Source: Clitopilus passeckerianus
Taxonomy: Eukaryota > Basidiomycota > Agaricomycetes > Agaricales > Entolomataceae
Length of the DNA stretch: 64,000 bases
Assembly (NCBI GenBank): GCA_944990035.1
Contig: CALYLX010000153.1
Span: forward strand, 186,001 to 250,000
Reading direction: 5' to 3'
The notes under the pieces were generated by a model, which searched no databases, had not been told where the DNA came from, and worked only from the letters and a program-made list of their open reading frames with translations. The translations under genes were made by a program, and so were the position numbers. Position 1 is the first letter of the stretch; each line of letters begins with the position of its first letter. Positions 46,624 to 58,344 of the stretch are shown piece after piece.

Positions 46624-47923
46624 ATGAGGATCTTTGGTCTCATTACCACTCTGCTCACCATCTCTTCGACGGTTTTCGCGGCTAGCCTTAGCCGTCGAGC
46701 TCCGTTGAACCCCAGCGTCAATGGAAACGCCGTTCAGGTCAATCCAGGTGCAGGTGGTACCTATCCCAGATTGACGAACCTCAAAGATGGTTCTATACTC
46801 GCCGTAAGGGTGTTTCGTTCTTGATTTTCGGCCGTACACTAAAGACATCTATCAGGTTGTAACTGCCTTCAGCGGTGCTAACCACATCCTCACTATTACC
46901 CGTTCCACTGACGGAGGCAACTCCTTCCAACCTTGGGGTACCGTCGCTACCGGTACCAACGATCTCGACAATGGAAACCTCGTCCAACTTCCCAATGGCG
47001 ACATCGTCTGCACTTTCAGGAATAACGACAAGAACGGAAACACCTACACCTTCTACCGTATCACTGCTTGCATCTCTCATGACAACGGACGCACCTGGAG
47101 CTTCCTCAGCCAAGTTGATCAGAGGGGCGCCAATGGTGTAAATGGTCTCTGGGTTCGTCCTCACAATCTCTCATCTTGGCAACAGTCGCTGATATTGCTT
47201 TACAGGAACCATTCGGTCGTGTCGCGAGGTCTGGTGCTCTTCAAATCTACTACGCCGCAGAGAACAACGGCGGTGACCAAGATATCCTCATGCGTTCCTC
47301 CGGCGATGGTGGCAAGACCTGGGGAGGAATCATTACTGTCGCTGGAGCTGGGACTACCGGACGTGATGGCATGCCTGGATGTGCCGACTTCAATGCCAAT
47401 GGTCAAAACAAGGTTATGTGCGTCTTCGAGACGACGGAGGGCTCTAACCGATTCACCGTAAAGAGCGTTGTTTCGAACGATGACGGTAATACTTGGGGTG
47501 GACGAGCACAAGTATATGTCCCGACTGGCACTAACAACAATGGTATGTGCTTCCTCACCCGGGTAATGAACTATAATAACAATATTTCGATTCTTTTAGC
47601 TGGTGCCCCACAGCTCGTTGCTACGACTAACGGCGCCCTCGTCGCATCTTTTATGACCGACGAAGACACTTCTCTTCACCAATGGTACGTCTAGCGTCAC
47701 CGTTCTCTCGCCTCATCCGTCTGAGCTCATCATGTGTAGGGTCAACGGTGCAAGCATGAAGATCGTCACTTCTGGCTTCAGTGATCCGGCTGGATGGGGA
47801 CGCAAGGTCACCGTATCAGGTGTTCAGTCTAACTGGCCCGGTCTCTTGGCGAAGAAGGATGGTTCCGCGCTTGGATGCGCAGATAACGGAGGCGCAGTCT
47901 GCCACCAGATTAACTTCTCCTAG
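46624..47923 (+). CDS. Secreted BNR/Asp-box sialidase-fold glycoside hydrolase
   Basis: Five exons give about 360 residues. The signal peptide MRIFGLITTLLTISSTVFA is followed by SLSRR, a possible Kex2-like dibasic site. The mature protein shows four Asp-box motifs (S-x-D-x-G-x-x-W/F): STDGGNSF, SHDNGRTW, SGDGGKTW and SNDDGNTW, which mark a beta-propeller of the sialidase superfamily. YPRLTNLKDGSILAV and GNLVQLPNGDIVCTFRNND fit the first blades. Fungal secreted proteins of this build include GH93 exo-arabinanases and related exo-sialidase-like enzymes acting on plant or glycan polymers; I cannot tell which. The C-terminus GGAVCHQINFS has a Cys that can pair with the one in ALGCADNG. The introns (about 51-60 nt) are canonical and in frame. 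Confidence 0.85.
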
Positions 47924-48110
47924 GTACTCTACTGAGAATTCATATACCTACTCTGGACAAAACGCTATTGGTTTTGATATCTGCTCGAATATGAGATGCC
48001 GACTGTTCTTCCATAGAACCCGATGAATTGAATGTCATCAAAATAGACTTCTTCCCGGCACGAAGGAATATTGATCCACTGAACCTATGACGCATTTCGT
48101 ACAGTCACAT
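47924..48110. other. Short intergenic stretch before the tandem duplication
   Basis: This is the 3' flank of the sialidase-fold gene. Nothing else seen. Confidence 0.5.
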
Positions 48111-50548
48111 CACGGCTGCGTTGTCGGTGCGGTACCGCCTGAGATTCACTTGGATGAATCGATATAGAGCACCATGCGGACATTTATAGTTCGGAGATCC
48201 GGTTAACCTTACAGTTAACATCCAATGGAAATCCATCGAAAGACAAATATCCCCTCCTCATCTTATTGGTTCTCTTTCGGGCACAACAGCGCGGGACACA
48301 ATCCTTGCGTCATCTCATTCTGCATAGACAATTCGATATGGCGCCAGTACGGGGGAGTTCGTATTCTCCTTACCTGTAACATATCTGGACTGGAATTGGT
48401 ACGTGGCTCGTACTTTTGAGTCCGTATGTATGAATCAGACAGACGATCTGCAGTACCTGGCCGACAATCCAAACCTCCTCCTCCCAGCAAACATTCCAGT
48501 ACTCGCCAATTCCTCCCGTCGAGCCAGGGCTTGGAGGCGAAGGAGAGGAATACCAGAAAGTGTCCAAGGTGATCCTCGTATCGCCACCGCGGACGAATCT
48601 GGGTATTTCACTATCCTCCTTCGGTACAATATCATCCCTGGAGGCCCTGTGTCCCTTCTTCCACTGGCTGATAACGAGCTCTCCCACGGAAGGCTAAACG
48701 TCGTGCTTGATCAATGCTGCCCCTACATCCCGAATCGCGATACAGTGAGCTTCAAAGTAGAAAACAGCATCTACTCGCACGCTCGGCGTGAATGCTGTCC
48801 GAACCCATCATACCTCACCACATTCATTCTCCCAGTGAAGCCTATATATCAGCCAAATACAAAGATACTTCCTCCTTCCACAATTCGTCTCATTGGGGAA
48901 TACGTTGTACAGGATGAAAGGAACACCCCGGGTGCCGTGTCTACGCTTCTCTCACTAGCATATCTCCATCCTTCCTGGCGCTCGGTTGTCTCAATATACC
49001 TCTCTGGGATTGGACACGGTCAACACATACGAAGTGTTGAGAGTATCAAGAAGACTCTTGAGCTTTATCCCGAAGGCGTTAACTTAGTGAAAACCCTGCT
49101 ACAAAGAGATTTTGATAGGTTCAATAGTGCGAAAGCTACTAATGGATTCTTGTGGATGGCTTCGAGGTGTGGAAGGCATCTGAGAAAGCTCCATATCGAC
49201 CACACCGTGTTCTGGAAACTGGAGCGTAAGCTGGGAGCGATGCAGAATTTGGAGGAGTTGGTGATAGAATCTCCACTTGGGAAGAGGCTGAAGAGAGGTA
49301 CGAAGGGGAGGCTGCCGAGTTTGAGGGAGATACAGACGGCGATCACCGGAAATACGAGGTTGAGACTGTTAGATATTCATTATTGGCAGGAGTCGACGTG
49401 AGAAAACCTTTTTCTGCACCGCTGTGCCTTTTGACGCCCAACTATTTCGGTTTCAGGGAGCCTCCATCATTCATCGTGCCGACTTATACCTTGACATCTC
49501 TTAGCCTTCACTCGGGTACCGTCTCTCTCTCTGAGCTATCCTCCTTCCTACCTCCATCCTCATCCGGATCCGAGCTTCGAACCCTCGTCCTGGACTGGGT
49601 AGAAGGGCTCAGTGCCCCAGATATCCGCTACATATTGGATCAAGCGGGGTATGGCTTGACGAGCTTAAGGATTGGTCCATTCGATTATAAAGTTTACGGA
49701 GAAGCTGGAGAAGACGACGAATGGACCAGGACATGGACCAGGAAATGGTGCCTGTATCGGGATTACGAGGCATTCAAACAGTCTACGATTTTCCCTCATC
49801 CGCATTTGCTGCAGCCCAAGAATGAAAGACCGTGGCTGTATTTCAATCGCGGGCGGAAGTGAGGTGTAGGGGATATTTAATGATAGGGTGTGGTGTATTA
49901 CTAGATAAGGGCGGGTTATATAATGACGCTGATGTAGGAGGTGCGGGGGGGATTAGGGTAGTAGAGTAGAGTATAGGGCAAGAACGACGAAGGCTGAAAT
50001 CATAGTTAGAACCTCCTCATATACTGCGAGTGGGGGTTGTAGGCCGTAGGAGGGAACTATGATCGAAATCATGTATCCTACTATCAATGGGAGTAGAATA
50101 TGTCAGAGATGTCCGACTTTCAAGCAGAGATCTGAGTGTGGTAAGGTCGGGGTCAAGCATGCCTTCGAACCATACAATTTGGAAATCGCTGTCAACTCCC
50201 TAAGACCGGCGTCATCGGCATTCGGTCCTGACGCCTGGACAGCGAGTTGGACACTGACAGATGGGAAGTCCTGGAGACTACCCAGGAAGCCACGAGTCTG
50301 CTGCGTGGTGGACGGTAGTACTACTAATTGTCCATCCTTGTCGGATAATAGAGTGCATCAAGTGGTTGTTGTAGAGAATGGATTAGACCTCCTCCAGATT
50401 CAGAGATAGCAAGAAACAGATTATAGCAAGGAAAGGGATGATAGACATAGGGGGATCACAGGCTGTGTATTAGCTGTGTAGCATGGTATCGGGGATGGGA
50501 TCGACCTGAGGAAACCAGAGAGGCACGTAGGCAAGGGTCCCAGCACAG
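48111..50548. repeat. Tandem duplication unit A (about 2.46 kb)
   Basis: Unit A starts at cacggctgcgttg and ends with ggcacgtaggcaagggtcc-cagcacagc (50521-50548). The same landmarks recur 2459 bp (start) and 2480 bp (end) further on in unit B, so promoter, gene and 3' region were duplicated together. Both units include the stretch ggtaccgcctgagattcact before the gene. Confidence 0.85.
48225..49862 (+). CDS. F-box-like/LRR protein, tandem copy A
   Basis: The first exon encodes MEIHRKTNIPSSSYWFSFGH ... IDNSIWRQYGGVRILLTC. A predicted 40-nt intron (GTACGTGG...AATCAG) then joins it to TDDLQYLADNPNLLLPANIP. The middle has an F-box-like segment ILPPSTIRLIGEYVVQDERN followed by LLSLAYLHPSWRSVVSIYL, in the order of F-box helices (LP-x-x-I ... 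LxxL-x-x-x-W-R). Leucine-rich-repeat-like stretches follow: LRKLHIDHTVFW, MQNLEELVIES, LREIQTAITGNTRLRLLDIH. A second intron at about 49399-49458 leads to YTLTSLSLHSGTVSLSELSS. The likely role is an SCF-type substrate adaptor, by analogy only. If the 40-nt intron is not used, translation would begin downstream near 48430 and the first exon would be a separate short frame. Confidence 0.7.
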
Positions 50549-50686
50549 CACGGGAACATTTCCACGGATCACGGTTGCGTTGCCGGCACGGTACCGCCTG
50601 AGATTCACTTGGATGAATCGATATAGATCACCATGCAGAGATCCATAGAGGTTCGGAGATACTGATAACCTAACAGTCAACGTCCA
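49863..50686. other. 3' flank of copy A and duplicated promoter of copy B
   Basis: 50059-50409 has an open frame whose DNA recurs at about 52500-52830 with frame-destroying indels, so it is not coding. 50570-50686 is the duplicated upstream region of copy B. Confidence 0.6.
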
Positions 50687-53030
50687 ATGGAAGCCCATCT
50701 AAAGGGAAATATTCCCTCCTCTGAATCATCTTATTGGTTCTCTTTCGGGCGCAATATCGTAAAACTTGCACATAAACATTGCCTCATCTCATTCTATATA
50801 GACAATTCGATATGGCGCCAGTACGGGGGAGTTCGTATTCTCCTTACCTGTAGGACGCCTGGAGTGGAGTTGGTACGTGGCTCGTACATTTCTGTCCGTA
50901 CGTAGGATTGAGCCCGATGATCTGAAGCACCTGGCCGACAACCCAAACCTCCTCGTCCCAGCAAACATTCCAATAATGGCCAATTCCTCCCCTCGAGCCA
51001 GGGCTTGGAGGCAAAGGCGAGGTATCCCAGGAAGTGTCCAAGGTGATACTTGTATCCCTACCGCGGACGAATCTGGGTATCTCACTATTCTCCTTCGGTA
51101 TGATATCTGCCTTGGAGGCTGGCTCCCCAACGGAGGCTACTCCCAAGGATGTTATATCTCCCTTCATCCACCGGATAGGTACGACCTCGCCGCAGGAAGG
51201 CTAAAAGTCATACTTGACCAATACTGCCCATACATCCCGAATCTCAATACAGTAATCTTCAAAGTAGAGCACAACATCGACTGGCCCAGTCGACCTATTC
51301 GCTATTCGAACTCAACATACCTCACCACGTATATTCTCCCAACGAAACCTACGTCCCAGCGATATACAAAGATTCTTCCTCTTTCGGTACTACTTCTCAT
51401 TGGGGAATACGCTGTAGAAGATGAAAGGAACTCCCCAGACTCTGTGGCTACGCTTCTCTCCCTAGCTTCCGCTCACCCCTCTTGGCGTCCAATCGTCTCG
51501 CTATACCTTTCTGGAATCGGAAACGGGCAACATATTCGGAATATTCAAAGCATCAGAAAAGCCCTTGAGCTTTATCCCGAAGGCATTAGCTTGATAAAGG
51601 GGCTAGGAGAAACAAACTATCATTGGTTCGATAGTGTAAAGGCCGTGAAGGGTTTCTTGGGTCTTGCTTCGATATGTGGAAGGCATCTGAGAAGTCTCCG
51701 GATTGACCATGCCGTGTTCTGGAAACTGGAACAGAAGCTGGGATCGATGGAGAATTTGGAGGAGCTGAAAATAGAATCTATTTGCGGAAATAGGTTGAGA
51801 AGAGGTACGAGGGGTAGGTTGCCGAGTTTGAGGGAGATACAGATGGCGATTAAAGGAAATACGAGGTTGAGGTCGTTGCATATTCAGTATTGGCACCAAT
51901 CGACGTGAGTCAAACCTTGTTCATCCCACCGGGCTTCCTGACACCCAAATATGCGTGTCCAGGGAACCGCCAGTAGTCATCGTACCGGACTACACCTTGA
52001 CGTCTCTTAGCCTGTACTCGGGCACTACCCACCTCTCTGAGATATCTTCCTTCCTGCCTTCATCCACATCCGAATCAGAGCTTAAACTCCTTAAGCTGGT
52101 CTGTGCCGAAGGCGTCAGTGCCCCAAACATCCGAGACATCTTGGATCAAGTAGGACACAAGCTAAACACGCTGGACATTCGACCAATCAATTATCCAGTC
52201 ATAGGAGGTTCTGGAGGCGAGGAAGGGGAAAGGGAAGAGTGCTTGTACCGGAACGACGAAGAATGGCGAAAATCACCAATATTCCCTCAATTCGCTACTA
52301 GTCGACGTAATAGGCGAGTAGGGTGTCTGTTTTTTTCTTGTTTGGATTAAGGCACGTAATCGAAGTTATAGTGATATAGAGCGAAGCAAATTAAAGCACG
52401 TAGTTTATGGGGTATCACGTTGTGCGGAAATGGCACTATAGAAATGGGAGGGATGAAATCCTATCAGTGACTGGAGAGTGGGTGTAGATCGCGTATCCTG
52501 CTTCACATGTGCGTGAGCGTAGAGTATGTCCGGAATGTCCCACTCTCGAGCAGAGATCTGGAGGTTGTAAGGTCAAGGTCAAGCCTGCAGATCCCACACA
52601 AATTGGATATCCCTGTCAGCTTCATCTTCACAACGCCTGATACCGCTGTCATCGGGGGATTCGGTCCTGAACGCCTGATGCCTGGACAGCGACTTGGACA
52701 CTGACAGATGGGAAATCCAGGAGACACCAAGGAGACACTGCAGGAAGGCACGAGTCTGCTGCGTGGTGGACAACGGTGCCACAAATTGTCCATCATCATC
52801 GGATACATAACAGAGTACATCAATTGAAGTACATCGAGTCGTCGTGGCGAGTGAACTATGTCTCCTCCAGATATAGCGAGGAAACAGATGGTGGCCTCCA
52901 TAATCGAGTAGTAAGACTAATACACCATGCATATGGGGCTGTGTCTATATCCCAACTGCGTAGGAGGATCGACGGGATGTGTATGTCGATGAAACGAGAG
53001 AGGCACGTAGGCAAGGGTCCCAGCACAGCT
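50570..53030. repeat. Tandem duplication unit B
   Basis: This is the second unit of the pair (see unit A). Indels within the coding part are multiples of three, whereas flanking parts carry other indel sizes. Confidence 0.85.
50687..52350 (+). CDS. F-box-like/LRR protein, tandem copy B
   Basis: Same architecture as copy A: the first exon has SSYWFSFGRNIVKLAHKHCL and IDNSIWRQYGGVRILLTC. A predicted intron again of 40 nt joins to PDDLKHLADNPNLLVPANIP. The F-box-like ILPLSVLLLIGEYAVEDERN, LLSLASAHPSWRPIVSLYL and repeats LRSLRIDHAVFW, MENLEELKIES, LREIQMAIKGNTRLRSLHIQ follow, then YTLTSLSLYSGTTHLSEISS after an intron at about 51905-51961. Relative to copy A it carries in-frame insertions in exon 1 and an insertion around LGGWLPNGGYSQG. 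The C-terminus is shorter and diverged (VGCLFFSCLD). Conservation of frame despite many substitutions says both copies were under protein-level constraint after duplication. Confidence 0.7.
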
Positions 53031-53533
53031 CGCTGTTCGGGTACGTTCCCGAAGCAACGAGGCAGGTCGTAGGCTAATCAATCACGGAAACGTCTGATCA
53101 CCGGAGCGAATGGTGAGCGAGGCGCAATATTGCTTGATTCGTCAAGGGAGGGGCCTCGAGCAAGAAAGAGTCCCAAGTCAGGCTGGACTCTGGAGAGAAT
53201 GATCACAGTAATGATGAGTCATCCCGAGGGCGGGTAGCGTCGGTGAGTCGGGGAAGGAAAGTTAGAGCGGGACCTAGAAATGGAAGGCAAGCGATCCTGA
53301 TGAAAAATGAATCAAGCTGAGTCAAAAAGCATAGCTGACGCGTCCATTGTCAACGACTGCTTTGTTTCTTTACTCGATTGTATTATTCTCGAAGGACAAA
53401 GGTGGTGTAGGCGCAGCGGTTGGTGGCCTATAGTTGGTTTGTCAGCCACCAAGTATAAACATAGCCACACATAGCGATCTGGAGAAGAGAGCTAAGCCCT
53501 TACCCGCCCCTACGACTACAACGCGCCGTTGAA
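52351..53533. other. Intergenic; right part of duplication unit B, then the MUB1-like promoter
   Basis: Up to about 53030 this mirrors the 3' flank of copy A. From 53030 the sequence is unique and should carry the promoter and 5' leader of the MYND gene. No gene is seen. Confidence 0.55.
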
Positions 53534-56500
53534 ATGAGGGAATCCAATTTTGCATTTCCAACACAAAACAAGGCAGCTGTATGTATAACCTCTCAACTAT
53601 ACGACCGTCGTGGTATGTTTTCCCTCGATTTTTTGGAGAATTTTAACTGAATTTTTCTCCCGCTTATGCAGCACTAGACACGACATCTCCACTCCCTCTT
53701 CTGAATTCTCTAACGCATCTGGTGTATCTTACGTCCACATCTCCCCGAATCCGAGAAATCATGACCATGGACGGCGGGCTGGAGCGCCTCGTGCGCATCA
53801 TCTACGACTTTTGTCTCTGTCCTCCTCCCCCAGAAAACCCCGCCCTCATGTACGGCCTCACGCCGCCCAACTCCCGTCCTCCGAAGCAGTCAGCCACTTT
53901 GAACCCCTCATCCTGGGACAAACAATCCGCCTACAGGTTCTCCTTAGCTTTCCAGTGCGTCGTCAACATCGGCGTGCGGGGCAGCGAGCCGATAAGGAGC
54001 CGGGTGGTGCAGGCGGGGACGCTTGAGGTTGTTGGCATGATATTGGAGGCCTGGCTTGTGAGTCGGGGGTTTGCTGTTGGTCCGAGTTCGAGTGCGACGG
54101 GGTTGCCGAGGGAGACGAAGGAGCAGAGGGCGGTGAGGAAGGAGGCGCAGTTGAGGCAGGCGAGGGAGCAGCAGCAGCAGGCGATGCAGAAGGATTTGGA
54201 CAGGAGGTTGCAGTATGAGGCTGCGTTGCAGGAGCAGGAGCAGCAGAGGGGGAAGGGGAGGGAACAGGAAGATCAGCAGGCGACGGTTAGGAATCAGGCG
54301 TCTTCGTCTAGACCTGCACTGCGACTTCGTAGATCTCAACTTGACGATGTTCGTTTTCCTTTCATTTATTTTTCCAGAATTAAAACCAATTGTTATTATA
54401 ACCAGGAATCACGAATGGAGACCTCCCAACCCCTCATCCTGGTCGAAACTCCAAGTGGCACCACCTCAAATTCCACCTCCAGCCACACATCCGCTCTGCC
54501 CACACCCTCTACCCTGAACGCCTCAGGCAGCGACACCGAAATGTCTACAGACGCCTCCTCCACAGCTACCCCTATTGGCTCCGGCACACCCACCGGCAGC
54601 GTCACCATCCCCAGCCGCGATCGGTCTGGAACAGTCATCGGCCGTCCCGTCTGGGACCCGCCCTCATCCTCTGCTGAACGAAGGCGGAGTAGACATTCTA
54701 CCCTCCAACCCCATGCACATGCGGGACCTGGACCAAATACAACGATGATGATGATGGGCCGGATAAGTCCTGATTCTCCCGCCAACCTCACGGATACATC
54801 TCGTCCTGAGACAGAGACGGAAGACGATGATGTCGATATGGACAGGAATGCCAATCGGACTATCACCAACGGAACTCCCTCCACTGTAAGAAGTGCAAGA
54901 AGAACGAACACAGGCCCTTCTTCAAGAGCACAGGACTCCTCCCCTGAACGCTCAGACGGCCCTCCCCCTCCACATCACCACGGACACAGACCGAGGAGGG
55001 CAGTAGGGATCGTATCTGACGAACCCCTAGACTCGAATAACACACCCAACAACACCTCAGACGCGCATATCATCATCAACGACGCAGCATCCGTCACCGT
55101 CGACGGCCTCCCCGGCGTCGGAGGCGTAGACGGTCCAGTCGGAGTCGTAGGCTCAGTGGAAGACGGGATCGTCTCCCTCGAGCCCAACGACGATTTCGCT
55201 ATGGGTGCTCCACCAGGTGCGCCTGGTGCGATTGGGGAGATTCCAGGAGGGATGGGGATGGGGTTTAATGACCCACCGACTACGACGGCGTTGAGGAGGA
55301 GGGGTGCGACTGTTATTGGTGCTGGTGGGCAGGTTGATCAGCATCAGCAGGCGACTGTGCATCCGGATGTTACGCCTAGAGCTGGGGTTGTGCCGTTGCC
55401 TATGGTTGGTGGTGGTGGGGGGGAGAGGGCTGCGACGACGGGGAGGCAGCAGGGGAGGGGTGGGCAGACGCCTGGTGGGAGAGCTGAGAGAGGAGGAGAG
55501 AGAGCCGAACGGACACCTGGTGGACCTGGAGGTGCCAATGCACCACATCCTACACCTATTCCACCTGTACCTGGTGCACCACAACCACACACCCACGGAC
55601 ACTCGCAGCAGACTCGTGCGTCGCAGTGTACGGATTCCACCACCAACCCCTACAGAGACGACGATGTCCTATTGGGCCTGCAATTGTTGGCGTATCTGAG
55701 CAAGTACCCACATGTGAGGCAGACGTTCTATAAACCGAGGCAGGCGTTCCATCCTGCGACGGTGGAGATCGCGAGGCAGCAGCAGGTGGTGGGTGTTTGG
55801 GGGATGCAGGCTATGCAGCAGCAGGCACAGCAGACGCAGCCCGGGAGGACGAGGAAGGATAAAGAGAGGGAACGAGCGGCGGCGCATAGGGAAGGTGGAG
55901 GGGCTGCTGGTGCAGCTGCGAACCTGTTCAAAGTGTTCACTGGGGGGTCGAAAGAGCGGTCTTCGACTTCTTCCAAGGAGGCATCCTCTTCGGCATCGTC
56001 ATCAGCAACTCTGCAACCCCTCGCACCGAGTTTGCCACCGAGACAGACGAATGTGTTTTCGCTGGTGGAGAGGTTCACATTCAAGCCTAGTTCGGCGGAG
56101 ACGGAGATGTTGCCGAATCCACCTCCGGATGTGCCGAATGATATTCAGTATTGGGCGGGTGTGATTATGCGGAATGCGTGTAGGAAGGATGATTCGAGGG
56201 GTGGGATAAGGCAGTGTGCTAATAGTCAGTTTTATTCTCTTTCTTGTGAGGCGCTTGGGAAATGATGCTGATGACTGTTTGATGACAGTGCTTTGCGGAA
56301 AATGGGAATCCTACCCCCGGGAGTTCGCCAAGTGCAGAAGGTGCAGGAAAGCCAAGTACTGCGGGAAGGAGTGCCAGAGCACGGCGTGGAGTGAGGGACA
56401 TCGGTTTTGGTGTTCTGCGAAAGAGGAGGATGGGCATATACATGGTGTGGATCAGCAACACCAGCAGCAGCTTCTGGCGCAGCATCAGGCGCAGATGCAG

Positions 56501-57394
56501 GCTCAGCAGCAGCAGCAACAGCAGATGCGGGATCACCATCCAAGAGAAAGGGAGCGGGAGCACCACCGCACACATGCTACCAACACCAATCCAGGCAGGC
56601 CGCAAGCTCCGAATACGACACCGACGGCTATGGCTGCGGACGGGACGGACCAGCCTGCGTTCATACCGCCCGCTTCTAGTGCACATGTGTCTGCTGCCCG
56701 AGCGGAGAGGAGGGAGATGAGGGAGCAGGCGAGGCAGGCTATGTTGGAAAGGGAGAGGTCGGCGAATGCTACACAGACGCAGGCGGAGCAGTTCCCGGTG
56801 CGGCCGGCGAATCCTGGGCCTGATAGTGCTAGGCAGGAGAGGAGGGAGCGGGAGCGGGAGCATTTGCAGCAGCAGGAAGAGATTCGGCGGCAGTGGGAGT
56901 TGCAGCAGCAGCAGAGGAGGCATAGGAGGGCGGTGAGGGGTGGAGAGGAGGCGTCAGCAGCGGCAGCGTCGTCATCGACTGCAACGGTGCAGCAACAGCA
57001 ACCTCAGCAAGAGATCTGGGCATCGGCCACGTACTCGCCTGCTATGTCCTCTAGGCGGAGAGCAGAGACGACATCATTTGCTGGATCATCAACAGAAGTT
57101 GCACATCAGCAGCAACGGCAACGGGAGCGGGAGCAGCACCAGCGCCAGCAGCCGCAGCAAGAACAGCAAGTCACATCACCCCACCTGAATTCTGCTGCCC
57201 CTCAGCAGTCGCCTTGGTTCCTGTTGAGGACAAGGAGGGATGGACGGCCTGCAGGAACTTCAACTACTGGACAACCGGTGTCGGTGGCCAATACGGAAAC
57301 TGGAGCTGCTGCTGCAGCTGAGGCTGCTGGTGATGGTTCTGGATCACCCATGAGGCTGTCGTCAATGGATGATGATGATATGATGGTCGGATGA
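53534..57394 (+). CDS. mub1: MYND zinc-finger protein, MUB1/samB type
   Basis: The start MRESNFAFPTQNKAAVCITS, spliced to ALDTTSPLPLLNSLTHLVYL and MTMDGGLERLVRIIYDFCLC, is the conserved N-terminal armadillo-like part of the MUB1/samB family. A long low-complexity middle follows: Gln-rich coiled coil (REQQQQAMQKDLDRRLQYEA), Ser/Thr and Gly/Pro-rich stretches. A second conserved block is YRDDDVLLGLQLLAYLSKYP and IQYWAGVIMRNACRKDDSRG. An intron at about 56225-56288 places CANM before LCGKWESYPREFAKCRRCRK, the MYND finger (C-x2-C pairs, KYCGKECQS, HRFWC). The tail is Gln/Arg-rich. In yeast MUB1 works with the ubiquitin ligase Ubr2 and Rad6 in turnover of the proteasome regulator Rpn4; in Aspergillus samB affects morphogenesis. 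A 57-nt segment at about 54348-54404 has intron borders but is also in frame. Family assignment is strong. Confidence 0.9.
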
Positions 57395-58344
57395 GGATTG
57401 GGTTTCTTTGGTTCGTATTCATTTCTTTCGGCTAGCAAACGACGGTGCTGAAGTTTTGTGCTTTTAGCTTGACTCTATAGACGGCAGCTCGCTGCCACAT
57501 TGTATCCTTGTCGTGTTTTGGCCTTTCATCATTCATGGCCACCATACCACCACATAGCCGAACGGACATTCATTCATGTTGCAATTTCATACCACACGAC
57601 ATTTCGTCCACCGTCTTTTCTGTTGTTACATTTTTCATACATCCTGCCGTCGTCGTACTGCTTTGCGACCATCTACGCAATTCTCAGTGAACACTCACTC
57701 ATTCTACAATTTTACTTCACATTTTCACATTTTTACAATTTTCCTCGTCGCGTCGTTTCCCTACATTCATTCATTCTCTCGCTTGTCACCACATATCAAT
57801 CTCAATCTCAACCTGTCCTACATACAATTCTCTCCTTTTTTCCTTCTGTCTTTCTGTCGCTGCGTACGGCCTAGCTACTCACCCCATCGTTCACATACAT
57901 TGTTCAATAGCATCTCTATAATTTTATTATGACTGTCTGTACCACGAAAAGATAGCGTCGCTTCCTTGAGAAACAGGCAGATCAAGTCAGGTCGCGGCCA
58001 GACACGACCATTTCTTGAGTTTGTTGGTATTCGAGGGTACGGCAGCCCCAGCAGAGGCATATGCTCAGCAACACAACGTCGGAACGGAGCATAGCCCATA
58101 CGAATGGTAGAGACATGTTACAAGCACTTGATATTCTCCAAGAGATGTCATGATTGAGTTGGGCGTATAATTATATTGACCAATAATGACGACCGATACA
58201 AAATGACCATGGTGTAAATGCAAGGGTTCGAGTACGTATTAATGCAGTGGGCATGTAGTTTGCAGTACTTTCATATAGGTAAATGGTAGCGAATCCCCCC
58301 AAGTTGGAGAGCTCCGGCAGGAGCGTGCAGCAAGAGCAAATAGT
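57395..58344. other. Intergenic between convergent genes
   Basis: Pyrimidine- and T-rich sequence, the 3' flanks of the plus-strand MYND gene and the minus-strand Hsp10 gene. Open frames here are low-complexity Phe/Ser/His strings and are rejected. Confidence 0.6.

Noticed and set aside
50059..50409. 116-codon frame downstream of F-box-like copy A
   Set aside because: The duplicated DNA at 52.5-52.8 kb has frame-breaking indels, so it is not under coding constraint.
55344..57023. Several long frames antisense to or shifted from the MYND gene
   Set aside because: They are by-products of GC-rich low-complexity Gln/Gly/Pro coding sequence on the plus strand.
57500..57932. Open frames of about 120 codons after the MYND gene
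   Set aside because: Phe/Ser/His/Tyr-rich strings from a pyrimidine-rich 3' region; no motif or splice support.
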